From: Micromonospora sp. ATCC 39149
Lineage (GTDB): Bacteria > Actinomycetota > Actinomycetes > Mycobacteriales > Micromonosporaceae
Direction of reading: 5' to 3'
DNA length: 64,000 nucleotides
Assembly (NCBI RefSeq): GCF_000158815.1
Contig: NZ_GG657738.1
Location: 4,363,863 to 4,427,862, forward strand
How positions within the stretch are numbered: position 1 is the stretch's first letter; every line of letters starts with the position of its first letter. The notes beneath the pieces were generated by a model that searched no databases, had not been told where the DNA came from, and saw nothing but the letters and a program-made list of their open reading frames with translations. Positions 17,271 to 26,065 of the stretch are shown in pieces. The position numbers and the translations under genes were made by a program.

Positions 17271-18859
17271 TAGTTCGGCGCGCGCCCGCTGCTGGCGGCG
17301 GGCGCGGCGACGTCGCGCGCCGGTTCGGGTGCCACCGGTGCCGACGTCAACGGGGTGACCCGGCGCAGGAACCACGCCGCCGCGACGCAGATCAGCCCCG
17401 CCAGCACGGTCATCAGGAAGGCCCACCGGGTGCCGGAGGCCACCGCGTGCATGAAGTGGACACGGACGGCCCGGGGGAGTTGGGCCAGCCCGGCGGCGTC
17501 CAGCCGCGCGGAGTGGCCGAGGAGGTCAGCCACGTCGGCGACCCCCCGATCGGCCAGCGCCGACTGCACCCGCACGGAGAACAGCGAGACCGTCGCCGAC
17601 GCCCCCACCGCCCCACCGATGGTGCGGAAGAGCGTGGACGTGGAGGCGGCCACCCCGAGGTTCCTCATCTCCACGCTGCTCAGCGCCACCATCAGGCTGG
17701 TCTGCATGAGCAGCCCCAGCCCTGCGCCGAAGCCGACCATGGGGATCGCGGTGACCGTCCGGCTGGTGCCCACGTCCATCAGGGCGAAGAGCAGCAGGCT
17801 CAGGGTCATCAGCGCCGCACCGGCGAGCATCAGCAGCCGGTAGGAACGCCCGCCGCTCATCAGGCGACCCCCGACCACGTTGACCGCCGCCATGGACAGC
17901 AGCAGGGGCAGCAGCAACAGGCCGGAGTCGGACGCGGAGGCACCCTGCACCGCCTGCTGGAACAGGGCCAGGAAGGTCAGCCCCGCGATGAGGGCGAAGC
18001 CGACCAGGAAGGCGATGAGGGTGCTCAGGGTGAAGTTCAGGCTGCGGAACATGGCCAGGGGCACCAACGGCTCGGCCACCCGTCGCTCGACCACCACGAA
18101 GAGCGCGCAGGTCAGCACCCCGAGCGCGACCAGCCCCAGGATCATCGGAGACGCCCAGGGGTAGGTGATGCCGCCCCAGGTGGTCACCAGCACGACGCAC
18201 GAACTGACCACGGTGAGCAGGGCAGCACCCGCGTAATCGATCCGGGCCTTGGTGTGTCGGCGCGGCAGGTGCATCATCAGCACCACGATGAGCAGCGCGA
18301 CCGCCCCGATCGGCAGGTTGATGTAGAAGCACCAGCGCCAGCCGAGCTCATCGGTGATCAGGCCGCCGACGAGCGGGCCCGCCACCATGGTCAGGCCCAT
18401 GGTCGCCGACATGATGCCCTGGTACTTGGGCAGGTCAGGGCCGGCGAGAACCTCCACCATGATGGCGAACGCGCAGACCATCAGGCCGCCCGCGCCGAGC
18501 CCGTGCACGGCCCGGAAGACGGTCAGCTGGGTGATGCTCTGCGCCATGCCGGACAGCAGCGACCCGGCCAGGAACACGACCAGCGTGGCCACGAAGACCA
18601 CCTTGCCGCCGTACATGTCGGCGAGCTTGCCCCAGACCGGCGTGGAGGCGGCCGTGGCCAGCGTGTACGAGGTGATCACCCAGGAGAGCGTGCTGAGGCC
18701 GCCCAACTCGCCGACCACGGTGGGCAGTGCGGTGCCGATGATGGTGTTGTCGAGGGTGGCCAGCACCATCGGGATCATCACCGCGACCAACGCGACCATG
18801 GCGCGGCGACGTGGCAGGCGGGCTGGGGGTGCTGCGGCCGCGGGCCGGCTCTGCGACAT
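17267..18859 (-). CDS. MFS drug exporter, 14-TM (DHA2/EmrB type)
   Basis: A 530-residue membrane protein with about 14 hydrophobic segments, motif A as GKLADMYGGK after TM2 and motif C-like GPLVGGLITDELGWRWCFYIN. This places it among proton-driven DHA2 multidrug exporters. The ATG at 18859 gives the expected N-terminus shortly before TM1. The longer frame to 19309 would add about 150 residues without membrane or domain character. Export of the finished antibiotic is the likely job, by location. Its stop overlaps box B of the halogenase promoter. Confidence 0.9.
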   Translation of the reverse strand: MSQSRPAAAAPPARLPRRRAMVALVAVMIPMVLATLDNTIIGTALPTVVGELGGLSTLSWVITSYTLATAASTPVWGKLADMYGGKVVFVATLVVFLAGSLLSGMAQSITQLTVFRAVHGLGAGGLMVCAFAIMVEVLAGPDLPKYQGIMSATMGLTMVAGPLVGGLITDELGWRWCFYINLPIGAVALLIVVLMMHLPRRHTKARIDYAGAALLTVVSSCVVLVTTWGGITYPWASPMILGLVALGVLTCALFVVVERRVAEPLVPLAMFRSLNFTLSTLIAFLVGFALIAGLTFLALFQQAVQGASASDSGLLLLPLLLSMAAVNVVGGRLMSGGRSYRLLMLAGAALMTLSLLLFALMDVGTSRTVTAIPMVGFGAGLGLLMQTSLMVALSSVEMRNLGVAASTSTLFRTIGGAVGASATVSLFSVRVQSALADRGVADVADLLGHSARLDAAGLAQLPRAVRVHFMHAVASGTRWAFLMTVLAGLICVAAAWFLRRVTPLTSAPVAPEPARDVAAPAASSGRAPNY

Positions 18860-19238
18860 GAGCCCTGCTCTCTCACCGGAAGTTGGCGCCTTCGTGAACC
18901 CGGCCCGGCTCGCGGGCCGGCTGGCAGCCTCGCCGACGTTAGGGGGACAAAACGGTGGAGTCAAGCAGTTCGCATCGGCGGGCGACGATCCCGAAGAGCT
19001 TCGGTGGAAGGTGTCCGGGATGGGTCCGCCGGCCGAACGGGGCGATCCTGCCGGTCCGGGCCGGGCGTCGCTGCCGGCCCGCCGGAAAGTACTACTAGTA
19101 ACCTCCCTATATTGCTTTCCGGGTCGCTGAATCCGCTTGGAGATTCGCGTACCGTGAGCGCGGTAGCGGGAGATCCGACCCCATTTCGAACGGGCGGATC
19201 TTTGGTCCGCCATCGGCGCGAGGTCACGCCTCGGCCAG
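18860..19238. promoter_or_regulatory. Divergent promoter region, MFS exporter / deoxysugar operon
   Basis: A 379-bp divergent gap with clearly lower GC at 19085-19200 than the coding DNA. It carries LuxR-type box C at 19095-19110. No ORF with a ribosome site is visible. Promoters for both directions are expected here, but -10/-35 elements cannot be fixed by eye. Confidence 0.45.
19095..19110 (+). promoter_or_regulatory. LuxR-type operator box C
   Basis: CTAGTAACCTCCCTAT, preceded by ACTA, 129 bp upstream of the deoxysugar operon start at 19239. It matches the CTAG-N8-CTAT form of boxes A and E. Confidence 0.5.
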
Positions 19239-20303
19239 GTGGCTTCACGGCTGGAGACTACCCTGACACGGCGGGCGCTGATCACTGGAATTACCGGCCA
19301 GGACGGCACGTATCTCGCGGAGCACCTGCTTCAGTCCGGATACGAGGTATTTGGATTGGTGCGCGGGCAGACCGCGCCCTCGGTCCGCAGCCTTCGGCAA
19401 CCTGATCCAGCGGTCAAGCTGATCAGCGGCGACCTTCTGGATCAGACGAGCCTGGTGGCGGCGATCGAACGCGCGGCGCCGGACGAGGTCTACAACCTCG
19501 GCGCGCTGTCGTACGTGCCGGTGTCGTGGCGGCAGTCCACCACGACGGCGGAGGTCACCGGCATGGGTGTGCTCCGCATGCTCGAAGCCTTGCGGATCGT
19601 GGGGGGCCTGTCGGATTCCCGCAGTCCCGCAGCCGGTCAGCCGCGCTTTTATCAGGCGTCTTCGTCGGAGATGTTCGGCAAGGTGCGGGAGCCCGTCCAG
19701 AATGAGCTGACCCCGTTCCATCCGCGTAGCCCGTACGGCGCGGCCAAGGCGTTCGGGCATTACATGGTGCAGAACTACCGTGAGTCGTACGGCATGTATG
19801 CCGTCTCCGGCATTCTGTTCAACCACGAATCACCGGTGCGTGGTCCCGAGTTCGTCACCCGCAAGGTGTCGCTGGGCGTGGCGGCGGTGAAGCTGGGCAT
19901 TCGCAGCTCGCTTCGCCTGGGCAACCTCTCGGCCGAGCGGGACTGGGGCTTCGCGGGCGACTACGTGCGGGGCATGGTCCTGATGCTGGCCCAGGACGAG
20001 CCGGAGGACTACGTCCTCGGCACGGGGGTCACGCACAGCGTCCGCGAGCTGGTCGAGGCGGCCTTCGCCCACGTGGGCCTCAACTGGCGGGACCACGTGG
20101 TGGTGGACGAGTCGCTCATCCGGCCCGCCGAGGTCGAGCTGCTCTGCGCGGATCCGACGAAGGCCCGCCAGCGGCTCGGCTGGAAACCCTCCGTCTCCTT
20201 CGAGGAGATGGTCGCCATGATGGTCGACAGCGATCTGCGCCTGTTGGCGGACACGGACGGGTCTTCCCACGCCTTTTCCGCCGAACTGGCCGAGCTGTGG
20301 TGA
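19239..20303 (+). CDS. NDP-hexose 4,6-dehydratase, GDP-mannose 4,6-dehydratase family
   Basis: A 354-residue extended SDR. The NAD(P) motif GITGQDGTYLAEHLL, the catalytic SSSEMFG and YGAAK, and RPAEVELLCADPTKA near the C-terminus are hallmarks of GDP-D-mannose 4,6-dehydratase (Gmd). The reaction gives a GDP-4-keto-6-deoxy sugar. In this cluster it may feed a 6-deoxy or methylated sugar ring, or act on a dTDP sugar as some cluster homologues are thought to. GTG start with only a weak upstream AGG. First gene of a four-gene operon, coupled to the next by GTGA. Early codons are less GC-rich than usual here. Confidence 0.85.
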   Translation: MASRLETTLTRRALITGITGQDGTYLAEHLLQSGYEVFGLVRGQTAPSVRSLRQPDPAVKLISGDLLDQTSLVAAIERAAPDEVYNLGALSYVPVSWRQSTTTAEVTGMGVLRMLEALRIVGGLSDSRSPAAGQPRFYQASSSEMFGKVREPVQNELTPFHPRSPYGAAKAFGHYMVQNYRESYGMYAVSGILFNHESPVRGPEFVTRKVSLGVAAVKLGIRSSLRLGNLSAERDWGFAGDYVRGMVLMLAQDEPEDYVLGTGVTHSVRELVEAAFAHVGLNWRDHVVVDESLIRPAEVELLCADPTKARQRLGWKPSVSFEEMVAMMVDSDLRLLADTDGSSHAFSAELAELW

Positions 20304-21754
20304 GCGATTCGTCGCCCGACCCGAAGGTCCGCGCCGACGGGCCGTTGCTGACCCGGGACGCGGGCCCGCACCGGCCCGGCCCGGTCGACGGCGGCTCGTG
20401 GTCGGCGTTGCACGCCGAGGGGGTCCGGCCGGACTTCCTCTCCTGGTTCGCCGAGCGGACCCGGTCGACCTACTGCCGGGTGGACCGCGTGCCGCTGGAC
20501 CGGCTGCCCGGGTGGGCGTTCGACCCGGTGACCGGCAACCTCGGGCACGAGAGCGGCCGGTTCTTCGTGATCGAGGGGCTGCACGTCCAGACCACCTACG
20601 GCGCGGTGCGCGAATGGCACCAGCCGATCATCAACCAGCCGGAGATCGGCATCCTCGGCATGCTCGTCAAGGTCGTCGACGGGACACCGTACTGCCTGCT
20701 CCAGGCCAAGGTGGAGCCCGGCAACATCAACGTCATGCAGCTCTCGCCGACGGTGCAGGCCACCCGGAGCAACTACACCCGGGTGCACCGTGGCGGCGGC
20801 ACGAAGTACCTCGACTACTTCACCCGCCCGGGGGCCGGTCGGGTGCTGGTTGACGTCCTGCAGTCGGAGCAGGGCTCCTGGTTCCTGCGCAAGCGCAACC
20901 GGAACATGGTGGTCCAGGTCGACGAGGACGTGCCGGCCGGCGACTACCACCGGTGGCTCCCGCTGCGCGAACTGCTCGCGCTGCTGCGGGTGGACGGCCT
21001 GGTCAACATGGACACGCGTACGGTGCTGTCATGTCTGCCCTCGGCCTTCTACGCCGCGGCCCAGGAGACCGAGGCGCCGTCGTCGCCGGCGGTGGCGGCG
21101 ATCGTGCGCTCGGCGGCGGGCGCCCCCGGCCGCCACGACCTGGTGTCGGTGTTGAGCTGGTTCACCGGGGCCAAGGGCCGGCACGAGATGACCGTGCGGC
21201 GGGTGCCGCTACGAGGGCTGCCGGACTGGCGGCACACCGCGGACGGGATCGCGCGGGACGACGGCCGGCACTTCTCCGTGGTCGGCGTCACGGTGCGCAT
21301 CGACAACCGCGAGGTGACCGGGTGGAGTCAGCCGCTGTTGTATCCGCGGCACCGGGGCGTGGTCGCCTTCCTGGTCAAGGAAATCGACGGAGTGGCGCAC
21401 CTGCTGGTGCACGCGCGCTACCAGGCGGGGCTGCTCGACGCGATGGAGATGGGCCCAACGGTGCAGTGCATCCCGGACAACCAGCCCGGCCCCCGACCAC
21501 TGTTCCTGGCCGAGGTGCTGGAAGCCGCCCCCGAGCGTGTCCTCTACGACACCGTGCTCACCGAGGAGGGCGGGCGATTCTACCGGTCGGAGAACCGTTA
21601 CCTCCTGGTCGACGCCGGCGACGACTTCCCGACCGAGGTGCCGGACGAGTTCTGCTGGGTGACGGTGCGCCAGCTGGAGGCCCTGCTCCGGCACGGCTAC
21701 TACCTCAACATCGAGGCCCGCAGCTTGCTGGCCTGCCTGCGCAGCCTGTGGTGA
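20300..21754 (+). CDS. NDP-4-keto-6-deoxyhexose 2,3-dehydratase (TylX3/EvaA/SpnO type)
   Basis: A 484-residue protein made of two similar halves, as in all NDP-hexose 2,3-dehydratases. The repeats are seen as FLSWFAERTRSTYCRVDRVPL near the start and VLSWFTGAKGRHEMTVRRVPL in the middle, each followed by WHQPIINQPEIGIL or WSQPLLYPRHRGVV. It removes the C2 hydroxyl in 2-deoxysugar formation. Everninomicin has several 2-deoxysugars (olivose rings, evernitrose). The GTG at 20300 is chosen for the GTGA overlap with the previous stop. GTG at 20297 is equally possible. Confidence 0.9.
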   Translation: MSDSSPDPKVRADGPLLTRDAGPHRPGPVDGGSWSALHAEGVRPDFLSWFAERTRSTYCRVDRVPLDRLPGWAFDPVTGNLGHESGRFFVIEGLHVQTTYGAVREWHQPIINQPEIGILGMLVKVVDGTPYCLLQAKVEPGNINVMQLSPTVQATRSNYTRVHRGGGTKYLDYFTRPGAGRVLVDVLQSEQGSWFLRKRNRNMVVQVDEDVPAGDYHRWLPLRELLALLRVDGLVNMDTRTVLSCLPSAFYAAAQETEAPSSPAVAAIVRSAAGAPGRHDLVSVLSWFTGAKGRHEMTVRRVPLRGLPDWRHTADGIARDDGRHFSVVGVTVRIDNREVTGWSQPLLYPRHRGVVAFLVKEIDGVAHLLVHARYQAGLLDAMEMGPTVQCIPDNQPGPRPLFLAEVLEAAPERVLYDTVLTEEGGRFYRSENRYLLVDAGDDFPTEVPDEFCWVTVRQLEALLRHGYYLNIEARSLLACLRSLW

Positions 21755-21758
21755 CCCG

Positions 21759-22793
21759 ATGGCGGAGATGACGGTCCGCATCGGGGTTCTCGGCTGCGCC
21801 GACATCGCGCGCCGCCGTGCCCTGCCGGCGATCAGGCGGGTCCCGGAGGCGGAGCTCGTGGTGGTCGCGGCGCGGGAACTGGCCAAGGCGCGCGCCTTCG
21901 CCGCGGAGTTCGGGTGCGCCGCCGCCGAGGGCTACCAGTCCGTTCTCGACCGCCCGGACATCGATGCCGTCTACATTCCGCTGCCGACCGGGCTGCACCA
22001 CACCTGGATCGAACGCGCCCTGGCCGCGGGCAAACACGTGCTGGTGGAGAAGCCGCTGACCACCCGGCTGGTCGACACCGCGGCGGTGCTGACCCAGGCC
22101 CGGTCGCGTGGGCTCGTGTTGATGGACAACCTCACCTTCCTCCGACATGGGGTGCACCACTTCGTGCGCCGGATGGTCGCGGCCGGCGAGATCGGCGAGC
22201 TGCGGATGGTCTCCGGCGTCTTCGGGTTTCCGCCGCTGCCTGCGGGCGACATCCGTTACCGACCCGAGCTGGGTGGCGGAGCGCTGCTGGATCTGGGCGT
22301 CTACCCGTTGGGCGCGGCCCGGTTCTTCCTGCCGGAGGAGCCGGAGGTGGTGGCGGCCACCCTCCGGGAGGACCCCGATCGCGGCGTGGACGTTTCGGGT
22401 GCCGCGCTGTTGTGTACGCCGGACGGGCGGACCGCACAGATCGCCTTCGGTTTCGAGCACTCCTACCGGTGCGAGTACCAGCTCTGGGGAAGCGCCGGCC
22501 GGATCGTCGTCGACCGGGCGTACACCCCACCGCCGGCCTGGCACCCGGTGGTGCGGGTGGAGCGGCAGGACGAGACGCGGGAGCTGACCTTCCCGGCCGA
22601 GGACCAGTTCGTCAACACGATGCGAGAGTTCGTCCGCGCCGTCACCGCCGGTCAGCCGGCGGAGGAGGTGACGGCGATCCGCGCCCGGGCCCGGCTGCTG
22701 GACGAGGTTCGCGACCGGGCCAGGGTGTTGCGCGCCCCCGTGACCTGTCAGGGGCCGGGCGGTCGCCTGGACGCCGCCGGCGCACGAGACTGA
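21759..22793 (+). CDS. NDP-3-ketohexose reductase, Gfo/Idh/MocA family
   Basis: A 344-residue two-domain oxidoreductase with N-terminal Rossmann motif IGVLGCADIARRRALPAI and the EKPLTT motif of the Gfo/Idh/MocA family. The C-terminal domain includes GGGALLDLGVYPLGAARF. KijD10 and related enzymes reduce the unstable 3-keto sugar released by a 2,3-dehydratase. This gene directly follows the 2,3-dehydratase (4-bp gap), which strongly supports that partnership. Confidence 0.9.
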   Translation: MAEMTVRIGVLGCADIARRRALPAIRRVPEAELVVVAARELAKARAFAAEFGCAAAEGYQSVLDRPDIDAVYIPLPTGLHHTWIERALAAGKHVLVEKPLTTRLVDTAAVLTQARSRGLVLMDNLTFLRHGVHHFVRRMVAAGEIGELRMVSGVFGFPPLPAGDIRYRPELGGGALLDLGVYPLGAARFFLPEEPEVVAATLREDPDRGVDVSGAALLCTPDGRTAQIAFGFEHSYRCEYQLWGSAGRIVVDRAYTPPPAWHPVVRVERQDETRELTFPAEDQFVNTMREFVRAVTAGQPAEEVTAIRARARLLDEVRDRARVLRAPVTCQGPGGRLDAAGARD

Positions 22794-22809
22794 TCCCCAG
22801 GAGGTACGG

Positions 22810-23763
22810 ATGGGCGCGCGGCGTGTCGTGGTCGTCGGTGGTACGGGCTTCGTCGGGCGTCACGTGAGCGCCGCGCTTGCCGCCCGGGGCGACGACGTCC
22901 TCGTGTTGGCCCGCCGCGTCCCGTCGGCGGGGCTGCCGTACCGGGCCCGGGCGCTGGACGTCGCCACCCTGGAGCCCGCCGCGCTGGCCGCCGTGTTCGA
23001 CGCCGAGCAGCCCGACGCGGTGGTCAACGCCACCGGCGGCAAGTGGAACCTGACGGACGCCGAGCTGCCGTCGAGCTGCACGATCCCGACGTGGAGTGTC
23101 ACCGCGGCGCTGGAGCGCACCCGTTGCCGGCCCAGGCTGGTGCACCTCGGCTCGGTCCTGGAACGCGTCCAGGAGCCACCCGGGGCTCCCGCCGGTGCCA
23201 CGGTGCCCACCCAGCCGGAGAGCATGTACGGCAGGGCGAAGCTGGCCGCCACCCAGGCCGTGCTCGCGGCGACGCGGGCCGGCTCGGTGGACGCGACGGT
23301 GCTGCGGCTCGCGAACGTGGTGGGTCCGGGCGTGCCACCCGACAGCCTGTTGGGGCGGGTCGTCGTTCGCCTGGTCGACGCGGCGGGCCGCGACCGGTCG
23401 GCCAGGGTGGAGTTGTCTCCGTTGCGCGCCCACCGGGACTACGTCGACGTGCGGGACGTCGCCGAGGCGGTGGTGTCGGCCACGCGGGAGTCCGTCACCG
23501 GGCGGGTGATCGGCGTGGGGCGGGGGGAGGCCGTTCCGGTCCGCTCCCTCGTGGAGATGTTGATCGAGGTGAGCGGGGTGCCGACCGAGGTGGTGGAGTT
23601 GCCGGATCGGCCCGGCTCGGTGGAGGTCGTCGACTGGGCCCGCGTCGACCCGGGGCCCGCGCGTGACCTGCTCGGGTGGCGGCCCCGACGATCGCTGCGG
23701 GATGCGGTGGGCGGGCTCTGGGACGAGGCCGCGAGTCGGCTTCCCGATCGGTCCCGGCGCTGA
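22810..23763 (+). CDS. NAD(P)-dependent epimerase/ketoreductase (extended SDR)
   Basis: A 317-residue SDR with GGTGFVGRHV at the N-terminus and YGRAK as the catalytic Tyr-Lys pair. It is of the size of NDP-hexose 4-ketoreductases (TylCIV/EvaE type). As fourth gene of the deoxysugar operon it would complete the set 4,6-dehydratase, 2,3-dehydratase, 3-ketoreductase, 4-ketoreductase needed for an olivose-type sugar. ATG preceded by AGGAGG at 22799-22804. The stereochemical outcome cannot be read from sequence. Confidence 0.85.
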   Translation: MGARRVVVVGGTGFVGRHVSAALAARGDDVLVLARRVPSAGLPYRARALDVATLEPAALAAVFDAEQPDAVVNATGGKWNLTDAELPSSCTIPTWSVTAALERTRCRPRLVHLGSVLERVQEPPGAPAGATVPTQPESMYGRAKLAATQAVLAATRAGSVDATVLRLANVVGPGVPPDSLLGRVVVRLVDAAGRDRSARVELSPLRAHRDYVDVRDVAEAVVSATRESVTGRVIGVGRGEAVPVRSLVEMLIEVSGVPTEVVELPDRPGSVEVVDWARVDPGPARDLLGWRPRRSLRDAVGGLWDEAASRLPDRSRR

Positions 23764-23777
23764 ACCGTCGGGTGGTT

Positions 23778-23863
23778 CCGGCCCCGCGCGCGATGCCGGT
23801 CCGCTTGCAGGGCTGACAGGTCGCCGGAGATCTTCGTGCCGGCCCCGCGCGCGATGCCGGTCC
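23778..23863. repeat. Two 25-bp direct repeats, 61-bp period
   Basis: The 25-base unit beginning CCGGCCCCGCGCGCGATG and ending CCGGTCC occurs identically at 23778-23802 and 23839-23863. It lies immediately downstream of the SDR gene. Function unknown. Confidence 0.7.
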
Positions 23864-24084
23864 CCGCGCGGGGCGACAGCCGGCGAGCGACCCGCTGATC
23901 ACGACGCCGGACGGTGTCCGGGCCCGTGCCCCCCCAGCGGCGGTGAGGCTACCGGGACGGGGTGGACGTCGTCGTTCGCATTGCCGGACGGTCGGCCTGC
24001 TCACGGTGCGGAGTGGTTGATCTTGACGGGTGGGCAATTTGTTCGGGCAATTGATTGACGGGTGGGGGATCGACGCTCGCCAGA

Positions 24085-24100
24085 CTAAGGAATCCCCTAG
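24085..24100 (+). promoter_or_regulatory. LuxR-type operator box D
   Basis: CTAAGGAATCCCCTAG, close to the PimM-type consensus with a perfect GGAATCC core. It is the only box not near a start codon: the LuxR-HTH gene begins 652 bp further on, which suggests a long leader or an unseen short transcript. Confidence 0.5.
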
Positions 24101-24179
24101 GAATGTGCTGGTGTCGCTCTGGTCGCGATTCCGCCCCTTTTGTCAGGGTGGTGGGCCTGGCTGGAGCTGGGTTGTCTAA

Positions 24180-24195
24180 AGTGACACATGTCACT
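24180..24195. promoter_or_regulatory. Perfect inverted repeat AGTGACA-CA-TGTCACT
   Basis: Seven-base arms around a 2-base centre in the long leader before the LuxR-HTH gene. The symmetry suggests a regulator binding site. Which protein binds is unknown. Confidence 0.4.
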
Positions 24196-24751
24196 GCATG
24201 GATTTCCCGCGCCTGCTTACTCATGGTCTTGAGCAGGGGTTTTGTCGCCAGGTGCGGCTGAGATGAAAGATCCTGCCAGTTCTGCATGGAAGCCTGGCGA
24301 TATCCTCGGGGGGTGGACGCTCCGCAGTGGGCCGGCTACGCTTTTGGCGTATTGGTGAGTTCAGCGCGAGCGACAGGGCCAGCCGATTGTCACTTTCCGT
24401 AACTATCGGCTCGAATCCGGTCGGTTTCATTTCGCCAGTGATGTCGATCGACAGTAGCGAAGGGCTTCGAAACTCAATGTTCCTCCGCTGGTTCTGTGCA
24501 GCGCGAACCGATGGGTTGCCGAAGTTGGAGCCCAAGCCGACAGGCCCGTCAGGCGGGCTACGTGCCGGGGGCATCGCCGCACACTGAGACAGCTCCGCAA
24601 GCGCAGGACGACGAGTGGCGGGCACCCGGCCTTCCGCCGCTGACGGTCTTCCAGCGGAAGCGACCACTCGTCCACCGGCACCTCAGGGGGGTGTCCGGGC
24701 GATGACGTCTGGCCGCGTACGAGCCAACAGATCCACAATCAAGGGGGCGTT

Positions 24752-25000
24752 GTGAATCTCAAGTTCTCACTGTCCGATCTGGACGCGCGCATCATCGAAA
24801 GCATCGCCGCAGGCGAACGGACGGTGCATATCGCCAACAAGGTCTACCTCAGCCGTCAGGGCGTCGAGTACCACGTCAGCAAGCTGTTGCAGAACCTGCG
24901 AGTGCCCAACCGGCCGGCCCTGATCGCGAAGGCGTACGCGATGGGCATCCTCGCGGCGGGCACCTGGCCGCCGACCGTCAGCAAGGACGAAGCGGCCTGA
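24752..25000 (+). CDS. Stand-alone LuxR/GerE-type HTH regulator, 82 aa
   Basis: Only 82 residues long, consisting almost entirely of a LuxR C-terminal helix-turn-helix domain. LSDLDARIIESIAAGERTVHIANKVYLSRQGVEYHVSKLLQNL carries the GerE-family pattern, including the VxYHVSxLLxxL recognition helix. No sensor, ATPase or receiver domain is present. GTG start follows a strong AAGGGGG at 24741-24747. It is the only regulator seen in the cluster. The CTAG-N8-CTAG boxes in front of the biosynthetic operons resemble LuxR-type operators, which makes this protein the first candidate to bind them. The glycosyltransferase 150 bp downstream may be co-transcribed. Confidence 0.8.
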   Translation: MNLKFSLSDLDARIIESIAAGERTVHIANKVYLSRQGVEYHVSKLLQNLRVPNRPALIAKAYAMGILAAGTWPPTVSKDEAA

Positions 25001-25150
25001 GCTCCGCCCCCGGCCGCTCACCGGACGGCCCGCCGCGCTGCGGTGCGCCACCTGTCCGTGGGGCGGCCGGGGCCGCGGCACGCTGCCGCGGAGCGCGATC
25101 CGGTGGGCCGCCTCTCCCCGCCGGCCCCACAACGCTCATGTCGAGGGACG

Positions 25151-26065
25151 ATGCCGAACAACGCCTCTGTGGTCAGCCGCGATCCGTCCGACCACCCGAT
25201 GGTGGTGGCGATCTGCGCGTTCCGGGTGGAGAACGTCAGGAAACACCTCGCGCACAACATGGCCCAGCTCTCCGGCGACGAGTACTACGTCCTGCTGGAC
25301 CGGCCCGTCACGGCCGAGGCGGAGGAGGTCGCCGAGGAGGTCCGGGCCGCCGGCGGCACCATGCGCATCCTCGGTGCCACCAATGGCCTGTCGGCCTCCC
25401 GCAACGCGATGCTCGCCCGCTGGCCGCACCACCATCTGATGTTCGTCGACGACGACGTGCGGCTCGACGCCGCTGCCGTCGACGCCGTCCGCAAGAGCCT
25501 GCGCGACGGCGCGCACGTGGTCGGCACCCGGCTGGCCCGCCCCGCGCTGCGTCTGCCGTGGTACGTCACCTCCGGCCAGTTCCACCTGGTCGGCTGGCAC
25601 CGTGACCAGGGAAACATCAAGATCTGGGGCGCGTGCATGGGGGTGGACTCCGCGTTCGCGCACGCCCACGGGTTGGATTTCGACCTGGCCCTCAGCCGTA
25701 CCGGGGGCAACCTCCAGTCAGGGGAGGACACCTCCTTCATCAGCGCCATGAAGGCCGCCGGCGCCCGCGAGCAACTGCTCCCGGACCACGCGGTCACCCA
25801 TGACATCGACCCGGGCCGGCTGACCCCCCGGTACCTGCTGCGGCGGGCGTACTGGCAGGGGCGGTGCGAGGCCGGACGGAACCAGGCACGGGCCGGCCTG
25901 CGCAAGGAATGGGACCGGCACCGTACGGCCCCGGAATCCCGGCTCGCCCTGCCACTGGCCCTCGGCTACACCGCGGCGACCGCCGCCGGGTTGAGCCACG
26001 AACTGCTGCGAAGGGCGCGGTTGCGGCGGTTCCCGCCCCCGAGACGCTCTCCCGAGCCGGGCTGA
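25151..26065 (+). CDS. Glycosyltransferase, family 2-like
   Basis: A 304-residue GT-A fold glycosyltransferase. The nucleotide/metal site is seen as LMFVDDDVRLDAAAVDAVR and the acceptor-side acidic motif as GGNLQSGEDTSFISAMKAAG. The ATG at 25151 has GAGGGA just upstream; earlier in-frame starts add a Pro/Arg-rich leader without homology. One of five glycosyltransferases in the window for assembling the everninomicin chain. Which sugar it adds is unknown. Its last 348 bp overlap, on the opposite strand, the tail of the SDR gene 25718-26983. Confidence 0.8.
   Translation: MPNNASVVSRDPSDHPMVVAICAFRVENVRKHLAHNMAQLSGDEYYVLLDRPVTAEAEEVAEEVRAAGGTMRILGATNGLSASRNAMLARWPHHHLMFVDDDVRLDAAAVDAVRKSLRDGAHVVGTRLARPALRLPWYVTSGQFHLVGWHRDQGNIKIWGACMGVDSAFAHAHGLDFDLALSRTGGNLQSGEDTSFISAMKAAGAREQLLPDHAVTHDIDPGRLTPRYLLRRAYWQGRCEAGRNQARAGLRKEWDRHRTAPESRLALPLALGYTAATAAGLSHELLRRARLRRFPPPRRSPEPG

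Larger units (their letters stand above)
23764..24751. other. 988-bp gene-poor region, less GC-rich, with repeats and operator-like sites
   Basis: No convincing gene is seen. The right two-thirds (about 24030-24500) are visibly less GC-rich than the surroundings. The region holds two 25-bp direct repeats (23778-23802 and 23839-23863), LuxR-type box D (24085-24100) and the inverted repeat AGTGACA-CA-TGTCACT (24180-24195). Short open frames here (e.g. 24327-24587) lack ribosome sites and known motifs. It may be a long leader/regulatory region for the LuxR-HTH gene or a decayed insertion. Confidence 0.5.

Noticed and set aside
17267..19309. 680-codon version of the MFS transporter
   Set aside because: The first 150 codons are Arg/Ser/Pro-rich, cross the operator box C region and precede a normal exporter N-terminus at 18859.
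24405..24421. tRNA T-arm-like sequence ATCGG-CTCGAAT-CCGGT
   Set aside because: The stem and loop look like a T-arm, but no matching acceptor, D or anticodon arms can be built upstream and no CCA follows in place. Probably coincidence; an attachment-site remnant of a tRNA cannot be supported.
24221..24667. Open frames in the gap before the LuxR-HTH gene (minus 148 aa, plus 86 aa at 24327-24587)
   Set aside because: No ribosome sites, no domain-like sequence, atypical composition. Treated as non-coding.
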